A stretch of DNA of 64,000 bases from Pandoraea sp. ASV26 (GTDB taxonomy: Bacteria > Pseudomonadota > Gammaproteobacteria > Burkholderiales > Burkholderiaceae), in contig NZ_JAELTP010000011.1 of the NCBI RefSeq assembly GCF_016428915.1, positions 1 to 64,000 on the forward strand. The letters run 5' to 3'. Position numbers and translations under genes: made by a program. The notes beneath the pieces were generated by a model, which saw nothing but the letters and a program-made list of their open reading frames with translations, did not search any database and had not been told where the DNA came from. Of the stretch, positions 51,795-59,529 are shown piece after piece. Numbering within the stretch: the first letter of the stretch is position 1; every line of letters begins with the position of its first letter.

Positions 51795-53084
51795 ATGGTT
51801 CCGCATCTCGTCACGGCCCTGAAAGGCCCCCTGCTCGACCTGGAAAAGAAGATTCTCGATGCGACGCCCGCCATCGAGCGCTGGTTCCGGCTCGAGTGGC
51901 AGGAACACACGCCGCCGTTCTACTGTTCGGTCGACCTGCGAAATGCCGGCTTCAAGCTCGCGCCTGTCGATACCAATCTTTTCCCTGGTGGCTTCAACAA
52001 TCTGGCGCCCGAAGTGCTGCCGCTCGCCGTGCAGGCCGCCATGGCCGCCATCGAGAAGATCTGCCCCGACGCGAAGAACCTGCTGCTGATTCCCGAGCGG
52101 CACACGCGCAATTCGTTCTATCTGCAAAATATTGCCCGCCTGTCGACGATCATGCGTCACGCCGGGCTGCATGTGCGTCTGGGCAGTCTGTCGGACGACA
52201 TCACCGAGCCCACGACCATCGAGTTGCCCGACGGACAGCACGTCGTGATCGAGCCGCTCGAGCGTTCGCCGCGCCGGCTGGGCCTCCGGAATTTCGATCC
52301 GTGCTCGATCCTGCTCAACAACGACCTGTCGGCCGGCATCCCGCCGATTCTCGAAGGCTTGCACGAGCAGTACCTCCTGCCGCCGCTGCACGCGGGATGG
52401 GCGATGCGTCGCAAGAGCCAGCACTTCTCGGCGTATGACGACATCGTCAAGAAATTCGCCAAGATGATCGACGTCGATCAATGGATGCTCAATCCGTACT
52501 TCGCGAAGTGCGAGGGCATCGATTTCGATGAGCGCGTTGGCGAAGAGAAGCTCGCCGATACGGTCGACGCCGTGCTCAAGAAGATCAACAAGAAGTATCG
52601 CGAATACGGCATCACCGAGAAGCCGTTCGTCGTGATCAAGGCCGATGCCGGTACGTACGGCATGGGTGTGATGATGGTGCACGACGCCGCAGAGATCAAA
52701 AACCTGAACCGCCGCGAACGCACCAAGATGAGCGTGGTGAAGGAAGGTCTCGAGGTGCACGACGTGATCGTGCAGGAAGGTGTCTATACCTTCGAGCGCA
52801 TCAACGAGGCCGTGGCCGAGCCGGTCGTCTACATGATCGATCGCTACGTGGTCGGTGGTTTTTACCGCGTGCACACCGGACGCGGTACCGACGAGAACCT
52901 CAACGCGCCCGGCATGCACTTCGTGCCGCTCGCCTTCGAGCACACGGCGCTGCCCGATGTGCACGCCAAGCCGGGGGCGGCACCGCCGAACCGGTTCTAT
53001 ATGTATGGTGTGGTGGCGCGTCTGGCGCTGCTCGCGGCGTCGGTCGAACTCGAACGCACCGACCCGGATCCGGAAACCTATTGA
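51795..53084 (+). CDS. gshA: glutamate--cysteine ligase (proteobacterial type)
   Basis: A 429-residue enzyme joining glutamate and cysteine, the first step of glutathione synthesis. It belongs to the family found in Burkholderia and other proteobacteria that is unlike the E. coli GshA: LVTALKGPLLDLEKKILDA start, VDTNLFPGGFNNL (about 56-68), KADAGTYGMGVMMV (about 281-294) and the VYMIDRYVVGGFYRVHTGRG end block. The ATG at 51795 has little ribosome site. Normally followed at once by gshB; here a LuxR-tailed gene lies between. Confidence 0.92.
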   Translation: MVPHLVTALKGPLLDLEKKILDATPAIERWFRLEWQEHTPPFYCSVDLRNAGFKLAPVDTNLFPGGFNNLAPEVLPLAVQAAMAAIEKICPDAKNLLLIPERHTRNSFYLQNIARLSTIMRHAGLHVRLGSLSDDITEPTTIELPDGQHVVIEPLERSPRRLGLRNFDPCSILLNNDLSAGIPPILEGLHEQYLLPPLHAGWAMRRKSQHFSAYDDIVKKFAKMIDVDQWMLNPYFAKCEGIDFDERVGEEKLADTVDAVLKKINKKYREYGITEKPFVVIKADAGTYGMGVMMVHDAAEIKNLNRRERTKMSVVKEGLEVHDVIVQEGVYTFERINEAVAEPVVYMIDRYVVGGFYRVHTGRGTDENLNAPGMHFVPLAFEHTALPDVHAKPGAAPPNRFYMYGVVARLALLAASVELERTDPDPETY

Positions 53085-53244
53085 CGACGCAAGACCGATT
53101 CGACGGCGAGTAACGCTCGCTCACGTTCTTTCGGTTTCGTCGTTTGTTTGAGAAGTTTCTGAATTTGATGTGAGGTCGCGCTCGCGCTGCGGCGGCCCCG
53201 GTCGTCTCTCGTCCTGAGAGGCGAAATCAGCGGTGAAAGAAAAA

Positions 53245-53278
53245 GACGCCCGACTGGCCCCCCGACTAGCCGGGCGTC
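53245..53278 (-). terminator. hairpin with minus-strand T run
   Basis: An 8-bp stem GACGCCCG / CGGGCGTC with an 18-base loop. On the minus strand it is followed by TTTTTCTTTC; on the plus strand only by ACATTT. It may still end gshA transcription. Confidence 0.45.
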
Positions 53279-53450
53279 ACATTTACCGGTCGCCTCATGC
53301 AACGACCGGAAATCGGGGCTTCCCTGGGCGGGCCCCCCCGCAAACTGGTTCCTGCGCTTCCCCTTCGACTTTTGGATCGGTGTACTGTGCCGATCCGTCG
53401 TCCGGTTTGTATCAACAATGGTGTGATGATGCGACCGTTTGACGCGCCCA

Positions 53451-53472
53451 ACATCCCCCGAATGGGGGATGT
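53451..53472. promoter_or_regulatory. 9-bp inverted repeat ACATCCCCC-N4-GGGGGATGT
   Basis: Perfect repeat with a four-base centre (GAAT). Its right arm plus the next bases, GGGGATGTCCGCACATG, recur with one change at 53543-53559 just after the start codon of the LuxR-tailed gene. Could be an operator or an RNA hairpin. Confidence 0.45.
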
Positions 53473-53536
53473 CCGCACATGTTCACGTGGAATAGGAAAT
53501 TTCCTCGGAATTATCTGGACTGGGAGACACACCGGA

Positions 53537-54757
53537 ATGCAAGGGGATGTCCGCGCATGCCTTCGTCAAATCCATCAATTGCCGGTACCGACACTGGACT
53601 ATCTGCCGCTGTGGCTGGAGACGCTGCGCAGATCGCTGGCGGCCGACGGCGTGGCGGCGCTCTGGTGCCATGCATCGGGAGATCCGGCTGAAGCTTCCGG
53701 CGCCACTTGCTGGTACGCACCGCAGGCGCCCGCGTCGGCCTGCGAGCGCCTCGCGGCCAGCGGCTGGGCGATGCCGCCAGTAGCGGAGTTGCAGCGCTCG
53801 CTCTCGCACGGTGAAATGCTGCGCGGTCATGCGCGCCGCTCGCGAGGGTGCGCGGGGGCGTTGCCAACGACGTTTCGCCGTCCTCCCGAGCTCGATCGTT
53901 GCCTTCCCGACGGTGATTTGCTCGACGTCTGCCTGTTGCCGGTACCCCGGGCAACGGGCGATGCCGTTGAGCGTTCCGATCGAGACGATGCATCGGTCGC
54001 CGCGCCCATCGGTGCTTTGCGGCTGCTGGTGTCGCGTCGCAGATCGCGTCCGCGCTTCAGCGCGCGTGAAGTCACGGCGTTCGAGACGGCTGCCGCAGAA
54101 TTCACCACCGCCCCCGAGCGTCCCAATTTCCCGCCGCTCACAGCCATGACGCCCCCCGTGCCGAACCTTTGGCCCGAGGCGTCCGGCGACATTGGCGACG
54201 ACGTGGCCGGCACGCTCGTCTGGCATCGGCGGCAGCCGGAGTGGGCCGACCCCGCGGCGCTGGCGCTGATGCATCGGGTATGGCGACCCATGCCGGGGCG
54301 TGCGTGGCCCGATGCGTGCGTGGTCGTGCAGGCGTGTCAGTCGCTCGCCGATGAACTGACGTTGCACCCGTCAGACGCCGTCTCGCCGGGCGTGCAGGTT
54401 TGCAAGGCGGTGGCCGTGCCCGGCGGCACGTTGCATCTGCACGCCACGCATTTGTGCGGCATGGGCGGCAGAACCACGGAGCGCGTGCGCATTGCCCTGC
54501 ACCTTGCCGTACCGCCGACCCTGCGCCTGTTGCAACGGCTCTGGGGGACGGCGCTCACGCCCGTACAACGCGAGATTGCGATGCGTCTGCTGGCCGGCCA
54601 GTCGCGATCGCAGACGCGTGAGGCGTGCGCGATTGGCGTGCAGACGCTCAAGACGCATCTGTCGCTCATGCGCGCGCGCCTCGACCCTGTGCGCGACGCG
54701 TCGCTGCTCCTCGGGCTTGGCGGTTCGGGAGCGACCGGAAACGCTGATCGGATGTGA
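53537..54757 (+). CDS. LuxR-type helix-turn-helix protein between gshA and gshB
   Basis: A 406-residue protein from this start. The C-terminus (about 330-395) is a LuxR/GerE-like helix-turn-helix: LTPVQREIAMRLLAGQSRSQTREACAIGVQTLKTHLSLMRARL. The N-terminal 320 residues match nothing I can name; they are rich in Trp, Cys, Pro and Arg, with no membrane segment. ATG 53537 is chosen for GGGAG 10 bases upstream; earlier in-frame ATGs would start in the repeat region. Neither response-regulator receiver nor autoinducer domain is obvious. It sits between gshA and gshB on the same strand, so it may link glutathione genes to a signal. Confidence 0.65.
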   Translation: MQGDVRACLRQIHQLPVPTLDYLPLWLETLRRSLAADGVAALWCHASGDPAEASGATCWYAPQAPASACERLAASGWAMPPVAELQRSLSHGEMLRGHARRSRGCAGALPTTFRRPPELDRCLPDGDLLDVCLLPVPRATGDAVERSDRDDASVAAPIGALRLLVSRRRSRPRFSAREVTAFETAAAEFTTAPERPNFPPLTAMTPPVPNLWPEASGDIGDDVAGTLVWHRRQPEWADPAALALMHRVWRPMPGRAWPDACVVVQACQSLADELTLHPSDAVSPGVQVCKAVAVPGGTLHLHATHLCGMGGRTTERVRIALHLAVPPTLRLLQRLWGTALTPVQREIAMRLLAGQSRSQTREACAIGVQTLKTHLSLMRARLDPVRDASLLLGLGGSGATGNADRM

Positions 54758-54823
54758 AGTTCTTGCCGACGTGCCGCGGGGTGGACGGTGCGCCGGTGCG
54801 CAGCGGCAAAACGTCGCCTCGGC

Positions 54824-54829
54824 TAGAAT
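54824..54829 (+). promoter_or_regulatory. possible -10 box of gshB
   Basis: TAGAAT lies 62 bases before the gshB ATG; the -35 region is weak. It suggests that gshB has its own promoter despite the same-strand genes upstream. Confidence 0.3.
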
Positions 54830-54891
54830 AGACGCCTGTCGCCGCATCCTGCGGTGTGTGCATCCGAACCCCCCACGACCTCCGCCGATCG

Positions 54892-55830
54892 ATGCAGATT
54901 CTCTTTATCGCCGACCCGCTCGACCAGTTCAAAACCTACAAGGACACCACGTTCTCGATGATGCGTGAAGCCGCGCGTCGTGGGCACCGCATCTTCGCGT
55001 GCGAGCCGCACGAGATGGCGTGGCAAGGCGCAACGGTCGATGCGCGCGTGAAGGAAATCCGCCTGACGGGCGATGCGCATGCCTGGTATGACGTCGTCGA
55101 CACCCGTGTGGCGGCGCTCACCGAGTTCGACGCTGTGCTCATGCGTAAGGACCCGCCGTTCGACATGGAGTACATCAACGCCACGTGGCTGCTGGAAATC
55201 GCCGAGCGTGCCGGGGCGCGGGTGTTCAACAAGCCGAGCGCGATTCGGGATCATTCGGAAAAGCTCGCGATCGCCGAGTTCGGTGAGTTTGTCGCGCCGA
55301 CGCTCGTCACGCGTGACGCCGCACGACTGCGCGCCTTTCACGCGGAACACAACGACGTGATCTACAAGCCGCTCGACGGCATGGGCGGTACGGGCGTATT
55401 CCGCATTGGTCCGGACGGCCGCAACCTCGGCGCGGTGATCGAGATGCTCGGTGAAAACGGTGCGCGCTCGGTGATGGCGCAGCGCTTCATTCCCGATATC
55501 AAGCTCGGCGACAAGCGCGTGCTGGTGATCGGCGGCAAGGTCGTGCCGCATTCGCTGGCGCGCATCCCGCAGGGTAACGAAGTGCGCGGCAATCTCGCGG
55601 CCGGTGGTCTGGGCGAAGCGCGTGACTTGTCGGCTCGCGATCGTCAGATTGCCGAAGCACTGGCCCCGATTCTCTGGCAACGTGGCCTGCTGCTCGTGGG
55701 GCTGGACGTCATTGGCGATTACCTCACGGAAGTGAACGTCACGAGTCCGACGTGCTTCCAGGAAATCACGGCGCAGACCGGTTTCGACGTGCCGAAGATG
55801 TTCATCGACGCGCTGGAACTGGCCGTCTGA
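54892..55830 (+). CDS. gshB: glutathione synthetase
   Basis: A 312-residue ATP-grasp enzyme adding glycine to gamma-glutamylcysteine. The family start MQILFIADPLDQFKTYKDTTFSMM, the MRKDPPFDMEYI block (about 84-95), FNKPSAIRDHSEKL (about 112-125), the ATP-grasp loop KPLDGMGGTGVFRI (about 159-172) and DVIGDYLTEVNVTSPT near the end are intact. No ribosome site is evident in front of the ATG. The EIIA gene follows 167 bases later. Confidence 0.93.
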   Translation: MQILFIADPLDQFKTYKDTTFSMMREAARRGHRIFACEPHEMAWQGATVDARVKEIRLTGDAHAWYDVVDTRVAALTEFDAVLMRKDPPFDMEYINATWLLEIAERAGARVFNKPSAIRDHSEKLAIAEFGEFVAPTLVTRDAARLRAFHAEHNDVIYKPLDGMGGTGVFRIGPDGRNLGAVIEMLGENGARSVMAQRFIPDIKLGDKRVLVIGGKVVPHSLARIPQGNEVRGNLAAGGLGEARDLSARDRQIAEALAPILWQRGLLLVGLDVIGDYLTEVNVTSPTCFQEITAQTGFDVPKMFIDALELAV

Positions 55831-55997
55831 GGCCAGGCGGGTCTGGGGTCCGGGGAGCGGCTTGGGGCAGACCCTAACGTGATGAAAATTCGGGGTTTTT
55901 GCGCGCCTGCTAAAATAAGAGTCCCAAAATCGACAGGTTCGCGTTCGTCGTTGTGTTTGTATCCCGAACACCCGCGGCGCTTGGCGTGCCTAGCATC

Positions 55998-56411
55998 ATG
56001 GCTGGAATTCTGATTATTGCCCACGCACCGCTCGCCTCGGCACTTCGCGAGTGTGTTTCGCACATCTACGGCGGCTGTCCGTCGCGCATCGGCGCGATCG
56101 ACGTCGTTCCCGACCAGGACACGGCGGCGCTCGTCGAGACGGCCCGCGAGCGCCTCGCGCAACTGCACGAGGAAAATGGCGTGCTGGTCCTCACCGATTT
56201 GTTCGGTGCCACGCCATCGAATGTCGCGGCGCAACTCGTCGGACCGAAAGTGCGTGTGCTCGCCGGGGTGAACCTGTCGATGCTCATCAAGGCGGTGTGC
56301 TATCGCTCGGTGCCACTCGACACACTGGCGGAGAAGGTGCTTTCTGGCGGATCTAAAGGTATTCTCGAAGTCGGCGCGGGTGCGCCGGCCACACACACTA
56401 CGTCACACTGA
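55998..56411 (+). CDS. PTS system mannose/fructose-type EIIA protein
   Basis: A 137-residue EIIA-Man-like protein; His9 in GILIIAHAPLA is the phosphate acceptor and LVLTDLFGATPSN (about 63-75) is the second family motif. No EIIB/EIIC genes follow, so in Burkholderiaceae this incomplete chain (EI, HPr, EIIA) is thought to have a regulatory role rather than sugar uptake. A TAAAAT box is at 55911-55916. Followed after 3 bases by ptsH: a tight operon. Confidence 0.9.
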   Translation: MAGILIIAHAPLASALRECVSHIYGGCPSRIGAIDVVPDQDTAALVETARERLAQLHEENGVLVLTDLFGATPSNVAAQLVGPKVRVLAGVNLSMLIKAVCYRSVPLDTLAEKVLSGGSKGILEVGAGAPATHTTSH

Positions 56412-56414
56412 AAC

Positions 56415-56684
56415 ATGCTTCGACAAGAAACGACGATCGTAAATAAATTGGGCTTGCACGCCCGGGCATCTGCAAAGCTGACGCAACTGGCGGCGAAATT
56501 TCAGAGTGAGGTCTGGCTGACCCGGAATGGTCGGCGAATCAACGCGAAGAGCATCATGGGGGTCATGATGCTGGCCGCCGGCATCGGCGCGAAAGTCGAA
56601 GTCGAGACCGAAGGCCCCGACGAGCAACAAGCCATGGATGAGATCCTGGCCCTCATCGCGAACAAGTTCGGCGAAGGGGAATAA
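56415..56684 (+). CDS. ptsH: phosphocarrier protein HPr
   Basis: An 89-residue HPr with His15 (NKLGLHARASA) as phosphoryl acceptor from EI and the regulatory Ser46 region (AKSIMGVMML), a target of HPr kinase where present. It passes phosphate to EIIA. Between the EIIA gene and ptsI; 171 bases separate it from ptsI, containing a 12-base direct repeat (56789-56812). Confidence 0.95.
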   Translation: MLRQETTIVNKLGLHARASAKLTQLAAKFQSEVWLTRNGRRINAKSIMGVMMLAAGIGAKVEVETEGPDEQQAMDEILALIANKFGEGE

Positions 56685-56788
56685 CGCGTCGTTGCGGTGC
56701 GTTGCGGCGCAGGGCAGGCGCGCCGCCAGGCGTGGACCGTGCATCGGCCGAACCGCTGCCCACCACCGCAAAACGCGACCCCCGACGC

Positions 56789-56812
56789 AGCGAAGTCCAT
56801 AGCGAAGTCCAT
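56789..56812. repeat. 12-bp exact direct repeat before ptsI
   Basis: AGCGAAGTCCAT occurs twice back to back, 44 bases before the ptsI start. Confidence 0.85.
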
Positions 56813-56855
56813 AGATTACGGTCGAATTATCCGCCTCTGAACTGGGGAGACCTCC

Positions 56856-58592
56856 TTGTCTTTCACCCTGCACGGCATTCCCGTTTCGCGCGGCATCGCG
56901 ATCGGACGCGCTTATTTGCTTGCGCCCGCCACGCTCGATGTTCCGCACTATCTGCTCGATCCGTCCCAGATCGACGACGAAATCGCGCGCTTTCGTGGCG
57001 CTCAGGCGACCGTCCAGCACGAACTCGATACCCTCAAGGCAGAATTGCCGGACGACGCCCCTGGCGAGATGGGCGCGTTCCTGGACGTTCACACGCTCAT
57101 CCTCAATGACACGTTGCTGGCCGATGCCGTCATCAAGCTGATTCGCGAACGCCGCTACAACGCGGAATGGGCGCTGACTACGCAGCTCGATGTGCTCGTT
57201 GCCCGCTTCGAAGACATCGACGACGAATACTTGCGTGAGCGTCGCGCGGACATCGAACAGGTGGCCGAGCGCGTGCTCAAGGCGCTGGCCGGTGCGCCCG
57301 GCATCCGCCATGTGGTGGCCGAGACGCCGCGCGACGACATGATCGTCGTGGCCCGCGACATTGCGCCGGCCGACATGCTGCAATTCAAGTCACAGACGTT
57401 CAAGGGCTTCGTCACGGATCTTGGCGGCAAGACATCGCATACGGCCATCGTCGCCCGCAGTCTGGGCATTCCCGCGGCGGTAGGCGTCGCACAAGCCAGT
57501 CTGCTCATCAAGCAGGACGACGTCATCATCATCGACGGCGACAGCGGCATCGTCATCGTCGATCCGGCGCCGATCGTGCTCGAGGAGTACAGCTACCGGC
57601 AAAGCGAGCGTGCATTGGAAGAGCGCCGCTTGCAGCGCCTGAAGCACTCGCCCGCGCAGACCATCGATGGCACGCCCATCCACTTGTTCGCCAACATCGA
57701 GTTGCCGGAAGACGCGAAGGCCGCGGTGGCCGCTGGCGCCGTCGGCGTAGGGCTGTTCCGCACGGAATTCCTTTTCATGAACGAGAAGGAGGCGCCAGCC
57801 GAAGAGGCGCAGTTCCAGGCGTACAAGCGTGCTGTCGAGTCGATGAAGGGGCTGCCGCTCACGATCCGGACCATTGACGTTGGCGCGGACAAACCGCTCG
57901 ACAGCCACGACTCGTACGAGACGGCGCCGAACCCGGCGCTGGGGCTGCGGGCCATTCGATGGAGCCTGTCGGAGCCGCGCATGTTCCTGACGCAATTGCG
58001 GGCGATTCTGCGCGCGTCGGCGTTCGGCAAGGTGCAGATTCTGTTCCCCATGCTCGCGCACGCGCAGGAAATCGATCAGACGCTCGAACTCGTGCGCGAA
58101 GCGAAGGCGCAGCTCGATGCGGCCGGCCTGCTCTACGATCCGGGCGTGAAGCTGGGGGCGATGATCGAGGTGCCGGCCGCCGCGCTTACGGTCTCGATGT
58201 TCCTGAAGCGCCTCGACTTCCTGTCCATCGGCACGAACGATCTGATCCAGTACACGCTGGCGATCGATCGCGCGGACAATGCCGTCGCCCATCTGTACGA
58301 CCCGCTGCATCCGGCTGTGCTGCGCCTGATCGCCATGACGATCCGTGAGGCGCACGCGTTCGGCGTGCCGGTGGCGGTGTGCGGCGAGATGGCGGGAGAT
58401 CCGACGGCTACCCGTCTGCTGCTGGGGATGGGGCTGCGGGAGTTCTCGATGCATCCGAGCCAGTTGTTGCAGGTCAAGCAGGAGATCCTGCGGGCGCATC
58501 TGCCGGATCTGGAGCGGCCGGTTCAGGATCTGCTCGCCGCGACCGAACCGGAAGAGATGCAGGCGGCATTGGCGCGTCTGGCCGTGGCATGA
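56856..58592 (+). CDS. ptsI: phosphoenolpyruvate--protein phosphotransferase (EI)
   Basis: A 578-residue Enzyme I that takes phosphate from PEP and gives it to HPr. The active-site His195 lies in GGKTSHTAIVARSLGIPA, followed by the GDSGIVIVDP strand; the PEP-binding C-terminal barrel has GVGLFRTEFLFM (about 294-305), GANPALGLRAIRWSL-type block and CGEMAGD near 509. The start is a TTG at 56856 with GGGGAGA seven bases upstream; no ATG fits. Ends at a long hairpin terminator. Confidence 0.93.
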   Translation: MSFTLHGIPVSRGIAIGRAYLLAPATLDVPHYLLDPSQIDDEIARFRGAQATVQHELDTLKAELPDDAPGEMGAFLDVHTLILNDTLLADAVIKLIRERRYNAEWALTTQLDVLVARFEDIDDEYLRERRADIEQVAERVLKALAGAPGIRHVVAETPRDDMIVVARDIAPADMLQFKSQTFKGFVTDLGGKTSHTAIVARSLGIPAAVGVAQASLLIKQDDVIIIDGDSGIVIVDPAPIVLEEYSYRQSERALEERRLQRLKHSPAQTIDGTPIHLFANIELPEDAKAAVAAGAVGVGLFRTEFLFMNEKEAPAEEAQFQAYKRAVESMKGLPLTIRTIDVGADKPLDSHDSYETAPNPALGLRAIRWSLSEPRMFLTQLRAILRASAFGKVQILFPMLAHAQEIDQTLELVREAKAQLDAAGLLYDPGVKLGAMIEVPAAALTVSMFLKRLDFLSIGTNDLIQYTLAIDRADNAVAHLYDPLHPAVLRLIAMTIREAHAFGVPVAVCGEMAGDPTATRLLLGMGLREFSMHPSQLLQVKQEILRAHLPDLERPVQDLLAATEPEEMQAALARLAVA

Positions 58593-58640
58593 CGCACTGA
58601 CACGGGACGCGTCACACGTCCCTCAAATGAAAAAGCTTAA

Positions 58641-58683
58641 AAAAGAGGGCGCCCGGTCATGCATGACCGGGCGCCCTTTTTTT
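58641..58683. terminator. bidirectional terminator ptsI / moeB
   Basis: A 30-bp perfect palindrome (58647-58676, arms GGGCGCCCGGTCATG and complement) flanked by an A-rich stretch on the left and eight or more T on the right. It serves both convergent genes. Confidence 0.9.
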
Positions 58684-58706
58684 CATGGCGACTCAGCGGG
58701 TGACTT

Positions 58707-59459
58707 TCAGTGCCGCTGTCCGCAGACCTTGCACGCCGGATTGCGGGCGCAGTGCATGGTGTGCCAGCTCATCTTGCGTGCGTCGAGCATCTGTAGACGG
58801 CCGACCAGTGACGTTCCTATCCCCGTGATGAGCTTGATGGCTTCGGCCGCCTGCATGCTGCCAATGATGCCCACAAGCGGGGCGAGCACCCCCATCGTGG
58901 CGCAAGCCTGTTCGGGGAAGGGTTCGTCTGCCGGGAAGATGCACTCATAGCAGGGCGACGCCTCGTTGCGCACGTCGAAGACACTGATCTGTGCGTCGAA
59001 GCGCAGGGCCGCACCGGAGACCAGCGGTACGCCCGCCGCCACGCAGGCGCGATTGACCGCGTGACGCGTGGTGAAGTTGTCCGAGCCGTCGAGCACGACC
59101 GTGGCGTCGCGCGCGAGTGTCGTGAGCCGTGCTTGGTCAACGCGCTCGTTGATGACGTCGACGGCCACGTCCGGATTGATTTGCGCGATGCGATCGCGTC
59201 CGGAGATCACTTTGGGCCGACCCACGCTCTGTGTGTCGTGAAGAATCTGGCGTTGCAGGTTGGTGAGGTCGACGACATCGTCGTCGATCAGCGTGATGCG
59301 TCCGACGCCCGACGCGGCCAGATAGAGCGCTGCGGGCGAGCCGAGACCGCCCGCTCCCACGATCACGGCATGGGCGGCGAGCAAGCGCTCCTGACCCTCG
59401 ATGCCGAGTTCGTCAAGCAGGATGTGGCGGGAGTAACGCAGCAACTGGTCGTCGTTCAT
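58707..59459 (-). CDS. moeB: MoeB/ThiF/HesA-family adenylyltransferase
   Basis: A 250-residue E1-like enzyme that adenylates the C-terminal Gly-Gly of a small sulfur carrier (MoaD or ThiS). Features: start YSRHILLDELGIEGQ, nucleotide loop VGAGGLGSP (about 34-42), the DDDVVDLTNLQRQ stretch (about 59-71), DGSDNFTTRH (about 123-132) and zinc CxxC pairs (CYEC and the final CKVC). ThiF is close enough to be an alternative name. The ATG at 59459 lies only 15-20 bases beyond the terminator of the upstream ctp gene. No molybdopterin or thiamine genes are adjacent. Confidence 0.85.
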   Translation of the reverse strand: MNDDQLLRYSRHILLDELGIEGQERLLAAHAVIVGAGGLGSPAALYLAASGVGRITLIDDDVVDLTNLQRQILHDTQSVGRPKVISGRDRIAQINPDVAVDVINERVDQARLTTLARDATVVLDGSDNFTTRHAVNRACVAAGVPLVSGAALRFDAQISVFDVRNEASPCYECIFPADEPFPEQACATMGVLAPLVGIIGSMQAAEAIKLITGIGTSLVGRLQMLDARKMSWHTMHCARNPACKVCGQRH

Positions 59460-59474
59460 CGCAAAACGGGTAGG

Positions 59475-59511
59475 AATAAAAAAACCGTGCCGGCTTTCGC
59501 GGGCACGGTTT
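59475..59511 (-). terminator. intrinsic terminator of the S41 protease gene
   Basis: AAACCGTGCC (59482-59491) and GGCACGGTTT (59502-59511), 10-bp stem, loop of 10; on the minus strand it runs into eight T. The next gene, moeB, starts at 59459. Confidence 0.85.
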
Positions 59512-59529
59512 GTAGTGTAAGGCGGATGC

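Larger units (their letters stand above)
53085..53536. other. repeat-rich region before the LuxR-tailed gene
   Basis: No certain gene in these 452 bases. It carries a hairpin GACGCCCG-N18-CGGGCGTC (53245-53278; its T run, TTTTTC, is on the minus strand), an inverted repeat GGATCGG-N9-CCGATCC (53374-53396), a 9-bp hairpin (53451-53472) and the palindrome AGGAAATTTCCT (53494-53505). The upstream part of the next open frame runs through it but looks non-coding. Confidence 0.6.

Noticed and set aside
53297-53536. Upstream extension of the LuxR-tailed gene (80 extra codons)
   Set aside because: It runs through three palindromes and lacks conserved features; the ATG at 53537 has a ribosome site.
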